DNA from: Lampris incognitus
Lineage: Eukaryota; Chordata; Actinopteri; Lampriformes; Lampridae
Assembly: GCF_029633865.1 (NCBI RefSeq)
Contig: NC_079220.1
Span: 56,705,356 to 56,769,355, forward strand
Length of the DNA stretch: 64,000 nt
Direction: 5' to 3'
Part shown: in pieces, positions 1 through 26,905 of the stretch
Position numbering within the stretch: the first letter of the stretch is position 1
Layout: every line of letters begins with the position of its first letter
Made by a program: the position numbers and the translations under genes
Notes under the pieces: model-generated
The model's input: the letters and a program-made list of their open reading frames with translations, nothing else
Databases searched by the model: none
Told to the model about the DNA's origin: nothing

Positions 1-358
1 TCAATCAAGCTTCAGTGATCTAGCCATGGGTTTTATCTTTGAATCAATCTATCATTTGTTGTAGTTTTCTGCTTCATAGGATTTGATGATCAGGTAATAT
101 TTTGACTTGATGATCAGTTAATTTTGTCTGTACTTTCGTCATCTTTTAAAAACCTCACATATTGATGTCAGCTATGCATGAATTCGTTGCTACCAGATGT
201 AGATGTGAAAAAGACCCTGCGTGTTCCTTTTGTGCTGTCTACGAAGCTAACAAAGTAAATCACTCACAGTCTTAAAGACTTGCCTTCCAGCCCGACTGGC
301 CAGACTAGCCTGGAATGCAAATGTGGTGTTTGACGCAACAGCATTCGGTCTCTTTCAG
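1..358 (+). other. pold1: pold1 intron, no exon seen
   Basis: The window opens inside a pold1 intron. I looked for the upstream exon carrying the Exo I motif (DIE) and did not find it in either the sequence or a plausible splice frame. A stretch near 210-245 begins with a leucine-arginine-valine reading but does not continue like the gene. The intron ends in a pyrimidine tract and CAG at 356-358. Confidence 0.6.
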
Positions 359-11222
<10,864 letters not shown>

Positions 11223-11324
11223 TGAAAGGCACACACACTTTCCTCATGTGCCTAGTTTTGGCGTATCGTGGATGCTTTCTTTGTGAATTTGTTTTTTTCC
11301 CTTGTTACAACAAATATATTGCAC

Positions 11325-11330
11325 AATAAA
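11325..11330 (+). promoter_or_regulatory. pold1: pold1 polyadenylation signal AATAAA
   Basis: The first canonical AATAAA lies 103 bases after the pold1 stop and is followed by a T-rich stretch. This implies a 3' UTR of roughly 120 bases. Confidence 0.75.
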
Positions 11331-11574
11331 CCTTTTTGTAATGTGAAAAAATGACATCAAACCTCAGTTTTTTGTATAAAGGAAGATTCTTTTTTCAATA
11401 TGGGTTACAAACGGTGACTGGTGAATTATTCCAATTTGATATAAGCTCAACCAACAATTCAAAAACCTACAGATTGAAATGCATGCATAGTAACCCATTT
11501 ACCTGCCAATTAAGACATCTTTTGCAGTAGCTGTCTCTTCATCATCAGCATTGTAGGCACCTATCCAGCTATCT

Positions 11575-12125
11575 CCACTACTACTACTGCTACTGCTCCT
11601 GTTAGGGGTCGCTGCAGTGGATCATCCGTTTCCATCTCTCCCTGTCCTCTGCATCTTCCTCTGTCACACCAGCCACCTGCATGTCCTCCCTCACCACATC
11701 CATAAACCTCCTTTTTGGCCTTCCTCTTTTCCTCTTCCCTGGCAGCTTCATATTCAGCATCCTTCTCCCAATATACCCAGTATCTCTCCTCCACACATGT
11801 CCAAACCATCTCAATCTTGCCTCTCTTGCTTTGTCTCCAAACCGTCCAATCTGAGCTGTCCCTCTAATACTCGTTCCTAATCCTGTCCTCCTCCACACTC
11901 TCAGTGAAAATCTTAGCATCTTCAACTCTGCCACCTCCAGCTCCACCTCCTGTCTTTTCATCAGTGCCACTGTCTCCAAACCATACAACATAGCTGGTCT
12001 CACAACCATCTTGTAAACTTTCCCTTTAACTCTTGCTGGTACCCTTCTGTCACAGATCACTCCTGACACTCTTCTCCACCCACTCCATCCTGCCTGCATT
12101 CTCTTCTTCACCTCTCTTCTGCACT
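11575..12125 (-). mobile_element. RTE-like LINE 3' fragment downstream of pold1
   Basis: An uninterrupted minus-strand frame (12111-11602, 169 residues) reads as the end of an RTE-type reverse transcriptase: RPAMLYGLETVAL, then LEVAELKMLRF, RLRWFGHVWRRD, GRPKRRFMDVVREDMQ and a terminal ERWKRMIHCSDP. The 3' end sits in CTACTACTG-like repeats at 11577-11597. It is 5'-truncated near 12125. A shorter relative lies in the last pold1 introns at 10345-10620. Confidence 0.75.
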
Positions 12126-12169
12126 CCCCGTTACTTTGGACAGTTTACACCAAGTATTTAAAGTCGATA

Positions 12170-12430
12170 CACCTGTTAACCTCCGGCTTGGTCAGGCGTC
12201 CCAACAGACACAATTGGCTGTGTCTGCGGGTGGGAAGCTGGATGTGGGTATGTGTCCTGGTCGCTGCACTAGTGCCTCCTCTGGTCAGTCGGGGCGCCTG
12301 TTCGGGGGGGGGGGCTAGGGGGAATAGCTTGATCCTCCCACATGCTACATCTCCCTGGCTAAACTCCTCACTGTCAGGTGAAAAGTAGCTGGCGACCCCA
12401 CATGTATCGGAGGAGACGTGTGGTAGTGGA
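12170..12430 (+). mobile_element. tRNA-derived SINE, family A, copy 1 (5'-truncated)
   Basis: It shares the family A body: a CTCCGGCTTGGTCAGGCGTC segment, a GTGTCTGCGGGTGGGAAGC block, a G-rich GGGGGAATAG block and the CACTGTCAGGTGAAAAG block. The tRNA-like head is missing. It lies between the RTE-like fragment and the gypsy-like remnant, apparently inserted into retroelement debris. Confidence 0.7.
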
Positions 12431-13950
12431 GGACGTGGAGGACCCCTGGGATGCCGGCGCAGCTTGGACGATAGTTGTCCAGCAGTGGTCTTGCCCCTTC
12501 TCCTTTGACTGGGGTGGAGCGCCATGGTCTCCGAGCCTATGGTGAGCGTGGCCCAGGACATGCCGACTTGGGTGCTCCAGCAGGACAGCAGGTCCAGGCC
12601 GATGATGCATGGGTCCTGGATGGGGGCTAGCCAGAACTCACGCACCATCGCCAGGTCTCTGACATGAATCTGCACATGCTTCGTTTCTTTCATGCTGGCT
12701 CCACCTCCCATCACAGTCTTCATCTGGAAGACAGTAGGGGTCTAGGCTGAAGAGAGCATGCCCTTGGTGCCCTGTAGGGCCCCTGGATGGACAAGGGTGA
12801 TGTTGGACCCAGTGTCCACAAGGGCCTGATGAGCCTGTCCGTTGAGTTTACAGCCCACGTAGATGCCCCTGGTATGACCAAGCTGGCCCACCAAGGTATA
12901 TCAGCCTTGGAAAGGGGCTGGACTTGGGAGCAGTGTTCCTCTCACTGGACCATTCCCCCATCGTTTCCCAGTGGCGGATGGGAACTAGGCTTGAGTCCTG
13001 GTGCTGGGCAGTCATGGGCTATAACCAAGCTCGTCACAGCGGTAGGCGGCCCATGGTGGTCATCGCCGGGGCCAAGGTGTTGGTGGCAGCACCTGGTGGA
13101 CAGGCTCCCTGTCATTGTCCTCCAGCTCGCTGCCCTCAGTCTGCTTCTGACATGTGGGCAAGATGAGGCCATCGGTGGGGTGGCTCAGTCGTAGAGGATT
13201 GCCTTGGCTTGCTCTGTCTCCTGTAGTGCCTCACTCAGCGACTGGGGTGCAGCAAGGCGCACATGCTGGCATAGGCACTCCGGTGTGAGCCCCTGCAGGA
13301 AAGCGTGCAGGGCAAGGCCCTTCTGGTCTGTTTCGCTGAACTGTGGGTTGCTGCGTTGAGCGTGGAGCCACACATTTGCTGCAAGTGTACCCGGGCTCTC
13401 TCCTTCCCGCCGACAGCAGCTGGCCAGCTGCTTCTTTCTCTCGTCTGCAAAGATACGCTGCCCGAAACGTCTTTCCAGCGCTGAAGTGTGGGCCTGGAAA
13501 TTGCTGTGCTCCGCTGGTGTGAGGTCAAGCAGTACCTGCAACGCTTTCCCTTCCAGAGCCAGGTAAACAGCAACCTCCTTGCTTCCCCATTAGTTGTACC
13601 ATGCTGCAAGCCACACCTGGGCCAGATAGGGCTCCCATGGCATTTCACCACCGTATCTTGGCAACTTAGCAGGGGTTCAGTGCACAGCCATGGTTGACAG
13701 AAGATCGGGTGGAGGGGTCATTGGTGATATTGCTGGGGCAGGGGTCAAATCAACCGTGGTTGGGCCGGTGAGTGAATGTTGTTCGGCAACAGTGGGTAAA
13801 GACAGGCCCATGTGGATGACTGTTGGATGATCAGTGGCGACTGACGGCCTTGCAGTGTCCCCTCTGATCCCTAGGCGTGCACTGTGATCCTTAGGAGTGA
13901 TCCAGTCAGAGTACACTGGCGCATCAAGCTGGACTGGTTGCACCATTGGC
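12400..13950 (-). mobile_element. Gypsy-like LTR retrotransposon remnant (gag/protease region)
   Basis: Several minus-strand frames look like a broken gag and protease region. A frame at 13541-13185 has a gag-like helical segment (LERRFGQRIFADERKKQL) followed by an alanine- and glutamine-rich stretch. A frame at 12723-12400 has a REFWLAPIQDPCIIGLDLL segment like the second half of a retroelement aspartic protease. A proline-rich frame lies at 13946-13677. The parts are in different frames and no LTRs, reverse transcriptase or integrase were recognised. The family call is from general resemblance only. Confidence 0.5.
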
Positions 13951-14149
13951 TGGTAAATGTCCGGATTGGTTTCTTCTATCCTATTTAAATGTTGTATTCC
14001 GTAAGTTCTGTTTTATTTTGTACACACATCCATGGCACGTCTGTCCATCTTGGGAGAGAGATCCCTCCTCTGTTGCTCTCCCCTGAGGTTTGAGCTATAC
14101 AAATAAAATTGACGTGACTTGGTATTAGGGGGCCAAGCACCAATAGTAC

Positions 14150-14480
14150 AGGGCACCCTATTTTGTAAGCTATTGTTGTAATATAAAAAATAATGAAAAT
14201 TCAGCAACTTTTTTTTTTCCAAAAATGTAATTGCCTTAGATTGACCATCCTGGTGTACACTTTCTAACACACTTGGTTTTGTAATATAAGTAAGCCCTTT
14301 ATACAGGATGCTATTGAATTTATTTTTTTTTTGGAATATAAACATTTATGAAAAATAACAAAACATTTCAAAAATGTCATTGCTGCAAATTGACCCTCCT
14401 GTTGTGCACTTTCTAAAACACTCGGTTTTTATGAGATGGACGTTCATATGGGAAGCTATTGAAGTTTTTGAAAACGGTCC
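14150..14480. repeat. Diverged tandem duplication, about 150-bp spacing
   Basis: Two similar blocks, about 14217-14322 and 14367-14472, share the order CAAAAATGT, ATTGACC, TGCACTTTCTAA (or variant), ACTTGG/ACTCGG and GCTATTGAA. They differ at many positions, so the duplication is old. Confidence 0.55.
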
Positions 14481-14539
14481 CTTAAATACCCTCGAATGTC
14501 CAATATCCAAACTAAAACCAACTTTATCCCGGTCTGTTA

Positions 14540-14615
14540 AATGTCATTGATTTGAGGCTCCAGCATCCCCGCAACCCTGAGTAGCATACGTGGTTTGGAT
14601 AATGGATGGATGGGG
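14540..14615 (-). repeat. Dispersed fish repeat (TCCATCC...GATGCTGGAGCC family), short copy
   Basis: The reverse complement has the CCATCCATTATCC block and a GATGCTGGAGCC block, also seen at 21270-21370 and 40430-40580. I recognise it as a common dispersed repeat of fish genomes but cannot name its class. Confidence 0.45.
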
Positions 14616-15192
14616 GAAGCCGTCTGCAGTTTTTACAAACACTTTAGAGTTTGCTCACTGAATTCATTTTTGCCTGGGAAGACATTTAAGCTGCACTATA
14701 ATTACAACTGCCAGAAGAACATTTCTATGATCCTGCAGAATGAACATGGTTTCAGTCGTTGTGTGTTTGTTTGGGAGTGCTTGCTTGTACGAGGGCAGAT
14801 GTAGTATACTGTATAGCTGTGGCAGTATGTGAACATTTCCAGTAGTGTTTTGCGCCCGACATCGGTTTAATGAAAAAACCTGGGTTTTCTACCCTTTGTC
14901 AGTGTCGAGGTAAAAAAAAATACCTGTACTACCCAGGGAGTGAGGCATTTTATTCTAAACATTAGCTACTATGTTTTGGTTGAGATTAGATGTTTGTTGT
15001 TTCAAAACTACACCTGATTACAGCATCATAGCTATTTTTGTTTAAGCAATTTTTTTGTTGCCAATAAGTCACAGTAGATTGTCATGCCAGCAATGTTTTT
15101 GACAAGGCTCAGGTCACAAGTTTCAGTGGGTGGGCATGTCTTTTTGCATCTTGAAATATTAATGCACACAGTAAACATTGCATTTAACACAT

Positions 15193-15198
15193 TTTATT
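15193..15198 (-). promoter_or_regulatory. Candidate polyadenylation signal for the Ras gene
   Basis: This is the first AATAAA I found on the minus strand downstream of the Ras stop, about 1.94 kb away. Long 3' UTRs are usual for vertebrate Ras genes, so the distance is acceptable, but nothing else supports it. Confidence 0.3.
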
Positions 15199-17134
15199 GT
15201 TTGGTTTCAGTGCGATTTGAATGTAGTATGTTGAAACTTTCAGGAGGATAATTTTTACACATTGCATGTTAAAGTATTGGTGGTACTTCATGCTAGGGAG
15301 GGTGTGTATCTTCCACAGGGTTCAGACATGGCGACTTTGTCCTGTATAACCTTCAGTAGCTAGACTGAAAGAAGGAACATTTAGTAAAGGTGGATTCTGA
15401 AGTGAAAGTACTGTGCGAAGAAAATGGAAACAACGATCTTTCACTCTTGGGGTGTGTTGTAATGACGTATCAGATGATCATCACTAATCCCACATCCCTT
15501 CAGCGGTTAATCCTCGGTTCCTGATAAAACATCATATTCCTGAGTTTAATCTTAAAAACTGCAAGCCCATGTTTTGAGTATCCAAAATTCTTAGGTGGTA
15601 AAAACAAAAAAAAAACTGCTTAACAAATACCTGAGCCTGGGAGAATGCAGCACGTTTGAGGCTAGAGACTACCTTTGTACCTGTGATGTTTCTTGCATGC
15701 CTACAGTGCTGACAGATGAATATTACCAGTATTTAAAAAAAACAAAACATAATTTTAATATTGGTTTGTTTTATGCACCCGAGCTATTGCAGACTTAATT
15801 TCACCTCCAAAGTGTTGTACTGCAGCTTTAAGTAATTGTACAAATATGGACTGTATAACCCTTGAGCCTTGAAAGGGCAAAGTACAGTATTGGTCCTCAT
15901 AGACTAGGCAACCACAAGTCAGCAGAAGTTCTCAAATTGTGGTAAGCAAAGTGAGCCATCTCTTTAGTCGACACTTGTCGTTCCAGTTTGGTTTCTATGC
16001 TGCAAAGCAGGCCCTCAGATTGCTGTTGAGGCTGAACGTAAGATTAGCATGTCTTGGCCATTATGTTGTGATCAGGGTAAAAGTCTAAGGGATTTACATC
16101 TGCCATTAAAATGCACCTCTGGTGATGATAAAGTCCTTGGTGTAAATCCACTGAGACACAGCGGAGACAGCTTGTTACCAGTTGCTGAAATCACTTCTGC
16201 CCCCTCCCCCCCCAAGATAAGCTGTGGCTGCAAGTTTGCAAAGTGTAAATGGACCGACTTCTCCAAACCACATACACTATCTCTACTTCAGTAATGTCAG
16301 AAGAAAAATGGTGCATAGTTTTACTTTGAGCTGATTTTCATAATCTTGTCGGAAACTGCTGAGGGAGTGCAATGACACCACTATCATGATCCACCACTGC
16401 AGATGTTTTTGTTTTTGAGAACAATTGCAAATGCAATTTTTTCAGTCAGATTCTGATACCATCTGGCTTAAGCTGCATTTTATGGCAAGTGTAAATCGGG
16501 CTTAAGTGTACACAGAAAGTGTTCTGTGTTAGTAGCAAGTCTAAATGTTTTGGGTTTTTTGTTTTTGTTTTTTGTGAGGATGCAAGTTCATTTTGAGCTT
16601 ACTGGTAGTATCATTTGTCCCAATGAAATAACTGTAGTTGGAACCACCCAAATCAAAACTTAATGTTGCTCAGTAAAACACCCACTGTCACCCACCCAAT
16701 CTTTCCTCTTCCATTCAAACAAGGTGTCTACTACAAAAGCACGGGGAATAGTAACGTAGAATCCTATGTCGTGGTGAATGTCATTTAGGTTCGTGGTCAA
16801 AATTCTTTCATACACACAAAAAGTATATACAAGTGCTGAATGCAATTAAAATCAACCAAAATACCCTCTTAATATAGTTTCTCATTGTTGAGACAGATTT
16901 TTTTTTTTTAACATTTGAATTCACAGCATTGTATGGACACTGCTCACTGAATGAGTATGTGGGGAAATTGCATCAGCAATAAAAAAAATGAAAGCTATAA
17001 CAAAATGTTTTAAGTGTATTTACCATGACTACTTCCCTGTCCAAAGTAGTGCTGGCCATCTCCAGTGTGATGGAGAAGGTGCAGCATGGGTGAGGAAAAC
17101 GAGCTGTGGGGGATGTTGGCATTTGTATATATCG

Positions 17135-21659
<4,525 letters not shown>

Positions 21660-21920
21660 TCAACCACGCGTTATTCACTTGTGTAGCATCTGTAGTTTGT
21701 AAAACTGCCTAACTTGGGAAACAACGTCCGAGGCGAAGCTGCAGCTACCGTGTGTCACCCCCCCACCTCCACCCCCCCATAACGTTGACTGACATGGCCT
21801 GACTGGAGAGTGACCCAGATTTAAGGTTACTAACCGTTAGCTGTACCACGTCCTCGCCTAAATGAATGAACGCACGTCATCGCTCGGAATAAAAGCCAGC
21901 AAGCTGGGTAACGAGCTTAC

Positions 21921-22020
21921 CTTTGTGTTGCTTCCTTTCGGTTAACGGTAAAAAAAAAAGTGAACCGAACTTTCCAATGGCAAAATGAGATGAGTTAGCT
22001 TGCTACATAGCCCGAAACGA
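21921..22020 (-). other. Probable non-coding first exon of the Ras gene
   Basis: A strong donor (CAAAG followed by GTAAGC on the minus strand) ends at 21921. The Ras ATG exon has its own acceptor CAG at 21646-21644, two bases before the ATG, so an upstream non-coding exon is required. Vertebrate HRAS, KRAS and NRAS have this arrangement. The 5' boundary is a guess. Confidence 0.45.
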
Positions 22021-22610
22021 TTTCCTTGTTCACAACAGTTTCAAGAAGCGCTCGGAAGTCAGCCGGGAACCGGCTTTCGTAAGGGCGGGCGTGCGTAAAA
22101 ACGATAAACCGTCTGCTTGTAAAGTATCGGCTGAAAAATAACGACCGGTTATAAATAATTTAGATCGTACGAGTCGGTGGAAGCCCAGTGTAGTCCCATT
22201 CTGTGGAAGGCTTTCACGGCGCCTGCGGCTCGACGGCCGACCAATGAAACGGCGGCACGTGAGACGGACGTTGTGACGATCCAATCGCGATAGACTTTCG
22301 GGTTTCAATCGCGGTGAAGTTCCCGCCTTCTAAATGCGGAAGGCGTCCAATCGTAAACACGGCTGGGTCCGTCCCTGGGAGTGGTTAAAAGGAGGCAAGG
22401 CTTGACCACCCGAATCTCGAAGATGAGCCACGCCCAAAACGTGATGACCTGTTCTCCGTTTCGACCAATCAAAATACAGTACAGGAGTGACGTGTCCGAG
22501 AGCGCGCATTCGCGTCTGATTGGCTGAAGAGTATGCCGGCCTTTTGAGTAGGTCGCCCTGTCTGCTGTTGACCTGCTTGATAAACGAATTAACATGGAGA
22601 CTGTGTTTGG
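22000..22610. promoter_or_regulatory. CpG-rich, CCAAT-rich promoter region of the Ras gene
   Basis: Compared with its surroundings this stretch is rich in CpG. It carries CCAAT boxes on the + strand near 22239, 22281, 22348 and 22464, an ATTGG (reverse CCAAT) near 22518, and a CACGTG E-box near 22258. No TATA box was seen in a convincing place. This fits a housekeeping CpG promoter driving the Ras gene to the left. The symmetric CCAAT elements also allow bidirectional activity (see the ATG at 22594). Confidence 0.5.
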
Positions 22611-22734
22611 TATGTTTGTTTTCTTTGGTCCTTGTTGAATGTTGTGCGATTAAAACTAGATAACGGGATTAATGTCGTGTGTGATTCTGTTTAATGTCAT
22701 GTGTACATGACTCGTGCGGAATACGCATTTAATG

Positions 22735-22905
22735 ACGCGAACACCGATCGGCCAAAACATTAAAACCACCAACATTGTGTGAGTCCCCCTCGTGCTGCCG
22801 AAACGGCTCCGACCCGTGGACCCCACAAGACCTCGGAAGGTGGTCTGCGGTATCTGGCACCAACATATTAGCAGAAGACTCCTTGAATAAGTTGCGAGGT
22901 GACAA
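22735..22905. repeat. Dispersed transposon-derived repeat fragment
   Basis: The segment from CCGATCGGCCAAAACATTAA through GTCCCCCTCGTGCTGCC, CCACAAGACCTC and ATCTGGCACCAACATATTAG matches a repeat I recall as common in teleosts. It breaks off near 22905. The element class is uncertain. Confidence 0.45.
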
Positions 22906-23139
22906 CGCACGTCTTCGCTTCCGGTGCTGTAAAAGAGTTCGGTTCTTTCCCGGGAAAACAATCCAGACGCATCCCCACGCTAGAGTCACATTTCACTTCG
23001 AAAAGTCTATCTGTCTCGTGAAATAATAGAATAAACTACGTCATCTGCTAGATATGATCAGTGTCCTCCGCGAAATGTCCTGTGAATCATGTGATGCACG
23101 TTGTGTGTCAGATTTGTCTTGGTGAGTGATCGTTGTTGC

Positions 23140-23515
23140 TAGCGCTCGTCTAGCTAGCTAGCTAGCGCTCGTCTAGCTAGCTTACCGCCATACCACCATA
23201 TCTCTTACCACCATATCTAGCTAGCTAGCTCTCGTCTAGCTAGCTTACCGCCATACCACCATATCTCTTACCACCATATCTCGCTAGCTAGCTCTCGTCT
23301 AGCTAGCTTACCGCCATACCACCATATCTCTTACCACCATATCTCGCTAGCTAGCTCTCGTCTAGCTAGCTTACCGCCATACCACCATATCTCTTACCAC
23401 CATATCTAGCTAGCTAGCTCTCATCTAGCTAGCTAGCTCTCGTCTAGCTAGCTTACCGCCATACCACCATATCTCTTACCACCATATCTAGCTAGCTAGC
23501 TCTAGCTAGCTCTCG
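23140..23515. repeat. 63-bp minisatellite with GCTAGC palindromes
   Basis: About five to six copies of a unit of roughly 63 bp combine CTAGCTAGCTCTCGTCTAGC with TTACCGCCATACCACCATAT and CTCTTACCACCATATCTAG. The GCTAGC/CTAG runs are self-complementary and the TACCACCATATC block occurs twice per unit. Copies differ at a few bases (CTAG versus CTCG). Confidence 0.85.
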
Positions 23516-23964
23516 TGAATGGGGGATGGTGGTTTTTAGCAGAGATGTGAAAGGGGGACGATAACGTTTTTTCTTGAAAGAATTTGTGTTTTACTTCAGT
23601 CGACCTGATATAATTGGTGTATGGTGTATTCAGATGAAGCCATATTCAGTCTTTTTAAGTTATATAGTTAGAATATAGCTGGCACTTCACCGGTGTCAGT
23701 GGAGCCATTGTCTGGAAAGTAGGCTATTAGTGGTAGGTTTAGGCTACTGCAAGTCGAGCTGACTAGTTATGTTTGGGTGTTTTATCCAACATATGTGCTG
23801 TATGTAAATATGTTTTCTATGCAAATTTAGTCATAGCACTGTGTTTAAAGCAGGTCAAGCTTTAATGTCATGTTATTTGTGTTCTGTCTTCTTCCTCTGT
23901 CTATTTCTTTTCAAGTTCATCTTGGAGTGCTTACCACCATATCTTCATAAAACAAAAACAAATG

Positions 23965-24975
23965 GCACTAGGGAATACAATCCGAATGGTGTTTCCCCAA
24001 GTAATGCTCTGCCGACACCGGAGAGGAAAAGGTGCATCTGCCTTCCGGTAGATCCATGACCAGGTTAGTAGGATGAAGTAGCCTGAAGGAAATGTTCTTG
24101 TCGTGCAGCTTTTTCTTTATTGGTGTGAAGGCCTTCCTCTTCTTGTAGAGAACAGTGGACATATCTCTGAATATCATAACATCGGAGTTACCATACATGA
24201 GTGATTTTTTTTTTCTTTCAAGGATTTTCATCACGTCTGTAAAGCAAAGCAGATGGATCACCAGGGCGCGGGGTCAGCCGCCTTCATCGGGATGCTGCTG
24301 GGGTGTACGGTGAGCCCGCTCTGTCTCGATTGAGTCCCCGGTCTCTAGGCCTAGTATTTTTGGAAGCCATTCTTGTAGGAAGGCGATTGCATTTTCCCCC
24401 TCAACTCCTTCTGGAAAGCCAACCAGCCTTAAATTTTGCCTTCTTGCCTTTTTTCCCCCAAATCATCAAGCTTTTCTTTTAGATCATCAATTTCTCCATC
24501 TGTTTGTTTTTTTGTTTTTTGTTTTTGTTTTGTAGTCATCGAGATCTTGGCGTACGAAGTTGAGGCTTTCCGTGTAGCTCTCCTGCTTGTCTTCGATCAC
24601 TTTAACACGTTGTGCACGATTGTCGCTGACACGTGTTTTCCACCGACTCAGATAGAACATTCAACTTGTGGTCCAACAAGGTTTGAATTTTGTTGACCGC
24701 TTTGTCCCATTCCTAAAGAAATCATGTTGATGGGGCTTCGGCGTTAGCTTTGGTCAGGCTAATGCTAGCGCTAGCCATGCTCGGAGTGTTTGTCTTTCTG
24801 CTTTTGTCTTCCATTGTCGCTGCTTCAGCTTTATTCGGGGACACATCCAATATAATGGTGTTGAATTGTGATGAAAGGCACCAGCAGTAGTTGTTTTGGT
24901 ACTTGCGTTGCACAGAAAGGGGTTAAAATAAAGGAATTAGAATAGGAGCTGGTTTCACTGCGTCCGCCCTCTACG
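23965..24975 (-). mobile_element. L1-like LINE 5' end and ORF1 remnant
   Basis: The minus strand from about 24970 reads as a fish L1-type 5' region (a CAAGATGG-like start near 24990-24975), an ORF1 beginning near 24807, and a C-terminal ORF1 part at 24261-23968. That part has KILERKKKSLMYG, VMIFRDMS, and ISFRLLHPTNLVMDLPEG, the order seen in the L1 ORF1 RNA-binding domain. The middle is frameshifted and contains stops. ORF2 was not found. Confidence 0.55.
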
Positions 24976-25629
24976 CTGCCATCTTTTTCTCCTCGAGAAA
25001 TCGTGAGTGAACAGTTTAGCCAACAAATGTTCCCTGGTTTTACTCTCTTTGCAATAAAAAGCCAGTAATGGGGGGAAAAGGCTGTTATTGTGACATTGTT
25101 GACAAATATGCATTCTGAACATGAAAATGTCAACAAGAAATCGACTAAATCCATTTAAAGTTTATATGGTGGCCAAACAATTAATGCATGAGAGGAAAAC
25201 TAAATTTATATTGTGAGCTTGTGGGGTAACTTGTGGGGTAACGTTTCACAAAATTAGCCCTAGGTTAGAGTATATAGTGTATTCCAGTTCCACACATCTG
25301 TTAAAATCCTGATAAGGATCTCCACATGTGTAGTTGTTGTGTTGGTTTCTTCACACTATGACCGCTCTGATTTTGTGAACAATGCTGCGGCGATTTTGTT
25401 CAGGTTTTGAACATGGATTGATATCAAGTTGAAGGTGAAATTCAAGTACGTCTTCATCAGTAACAACGAAGTCTTGCTTTAATTGCACTGGACAGGAAAC
25501 ACACACACACACACACACACAATGGGCATTATGCCCTTTTCTCTGTGAATCCTTTGGCCTGTTGTCCCTACTTCCCTCGTCTGTGACGTTCATGTTCTTC
25601 CCTCTCATGTTCCCCTCTCTTTCTCTCCC

Positions 25630-25661
<32 letters not shown>

Positions 25662-26905
25662 CCTCTCCCTCCCTCTCTCTCCCTCTCTTTCCTTCTCTCT
25701 CCCACTGAGTGCATCTGCTGCTTTATCTAATCTTTGCCTAAAATCACCAAGATAATCCTGTATCCATCTGTCATAAGATAGAGGGGGGGGGGCAGGAGAG
25801 AGAGAGAGAGCGAGGAGGGAGGGGGGGGGGGGGCAGGAGGGAGAGAGAGCAAGAGGCCAGGAGAGAGAGAGAGAGGGGCCAGGAGAGAGAGAGCGAGAGA
25901 GAGCGAGGGAGAGACATTGTGTCATTGTGCTGATGATGTAAAGAATTCTAAGTTATGTGTAATCATGCTCTATTGGTGATAAATCCTAATGATATGACAT
26001 GACTTTACTCAAATGACATGATTTTGAATTCACAATTATTCAAATTTTATTATACACGAGGATATCTCACATATACAGCTTTTATACATAGAATCATTGT
26101 ATTTTTTTGGCTTAAATATCTATATCCTTTTTTTTTTCAACTGATTCCCCATAAGTAATAATACATTTTGTTAGGGTTAGAGGAAGAGAACACTGGAACA
26201 GCAATAAACTGAGACGAAAGAAAAACATGGAAAATACAACAGTACAACAACACTTAAAAAACATGTTCACAGATGTAGTCATACATATCTTTGTCATTCA
26301 TATTTTCCTCATATATTTTCTCACTCGAAATCAACATGGTTCTAGTTTTCCTCAGCTGCTTAAACAATCATGGCCTCTGTCACCAAGCCAACCATTGTGT
26401 TTTTCTCCACAACTCATTTGTGCTCCAGTTACAAACCAGAATGTGCGACATGGAATTACACATCCTCACATATACACCAATTTACACATGCTCTCATTTC
26501 AAAACAACAAACTGTGTCTGACACATAGTTTATTCACACACACACACACACACTCTCTCACACACACACACACTCACAAAGTTACACCTCAGCTACTTCC
26601 TCCTGTGTGTATGTGTGCATATATGTATACCCACATAGTATATGTATATGTGTATATATGTGTATACATACATATGTATGTATACATGTATATATGTGTG
26701 TATGTATGTATGTATGTATGTATTTGTATACATATGTGTATACATACATATATGCATATATACACGTATATATACAAAGAGGATGTATGTATGTATGTAT
26801 GTATGTATGTATGTATGTATGTATGTATGTATGTATGTATGTATGTATGTATGTCTGTCTGTATAGAAATGGATCGGTATACATATATGTGTATATACAC
26901 ACATA
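24976..26905. other. Gene-free stretch with microsatellites
   Basis: No conserved coding sequence was recognised. Simple repeats are (CA)n at 25499-25521, (CT)n at about 25609-25700, (GA)n/poly-G at about 25786-25915, (CA)n at 26535-26575, mixed TATG/TATA at about 26600-26770 and a pure (ATGT)n run at about 26783-26852. Long open frames here are products of the repeats. Confidence 0.7.

Larger units (their letters stand above)
13951..17134. other. Intergenic region and probable Ras 3' UTR; no other gene seen
   Basis: This AT-rich stretch contains only short unconnected open frames. It ends at the Ras stop codon on the minus strand, so much of 15.2-17.1 kb may be Ras 3' UTR. A diverged tandem duplication lies at 14150-14480 and a dispersed-repeat piece at 14540-14615. 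Confidence 0.5.

Noticed and set aside
196-260. A leucine-arginine-valine reading considered as the Exo I exon of pold1
   Set aside because: The DIE motif and the following glycine-rich residues are absent and no splice donor fits the phase needed at 359.
23841-24059. A + strand frame downstream of the possible divergent start considered as its second exon
   Set aside because: It overlaps the L1-like ORF1 remnant on the other strand and has no conserved features.
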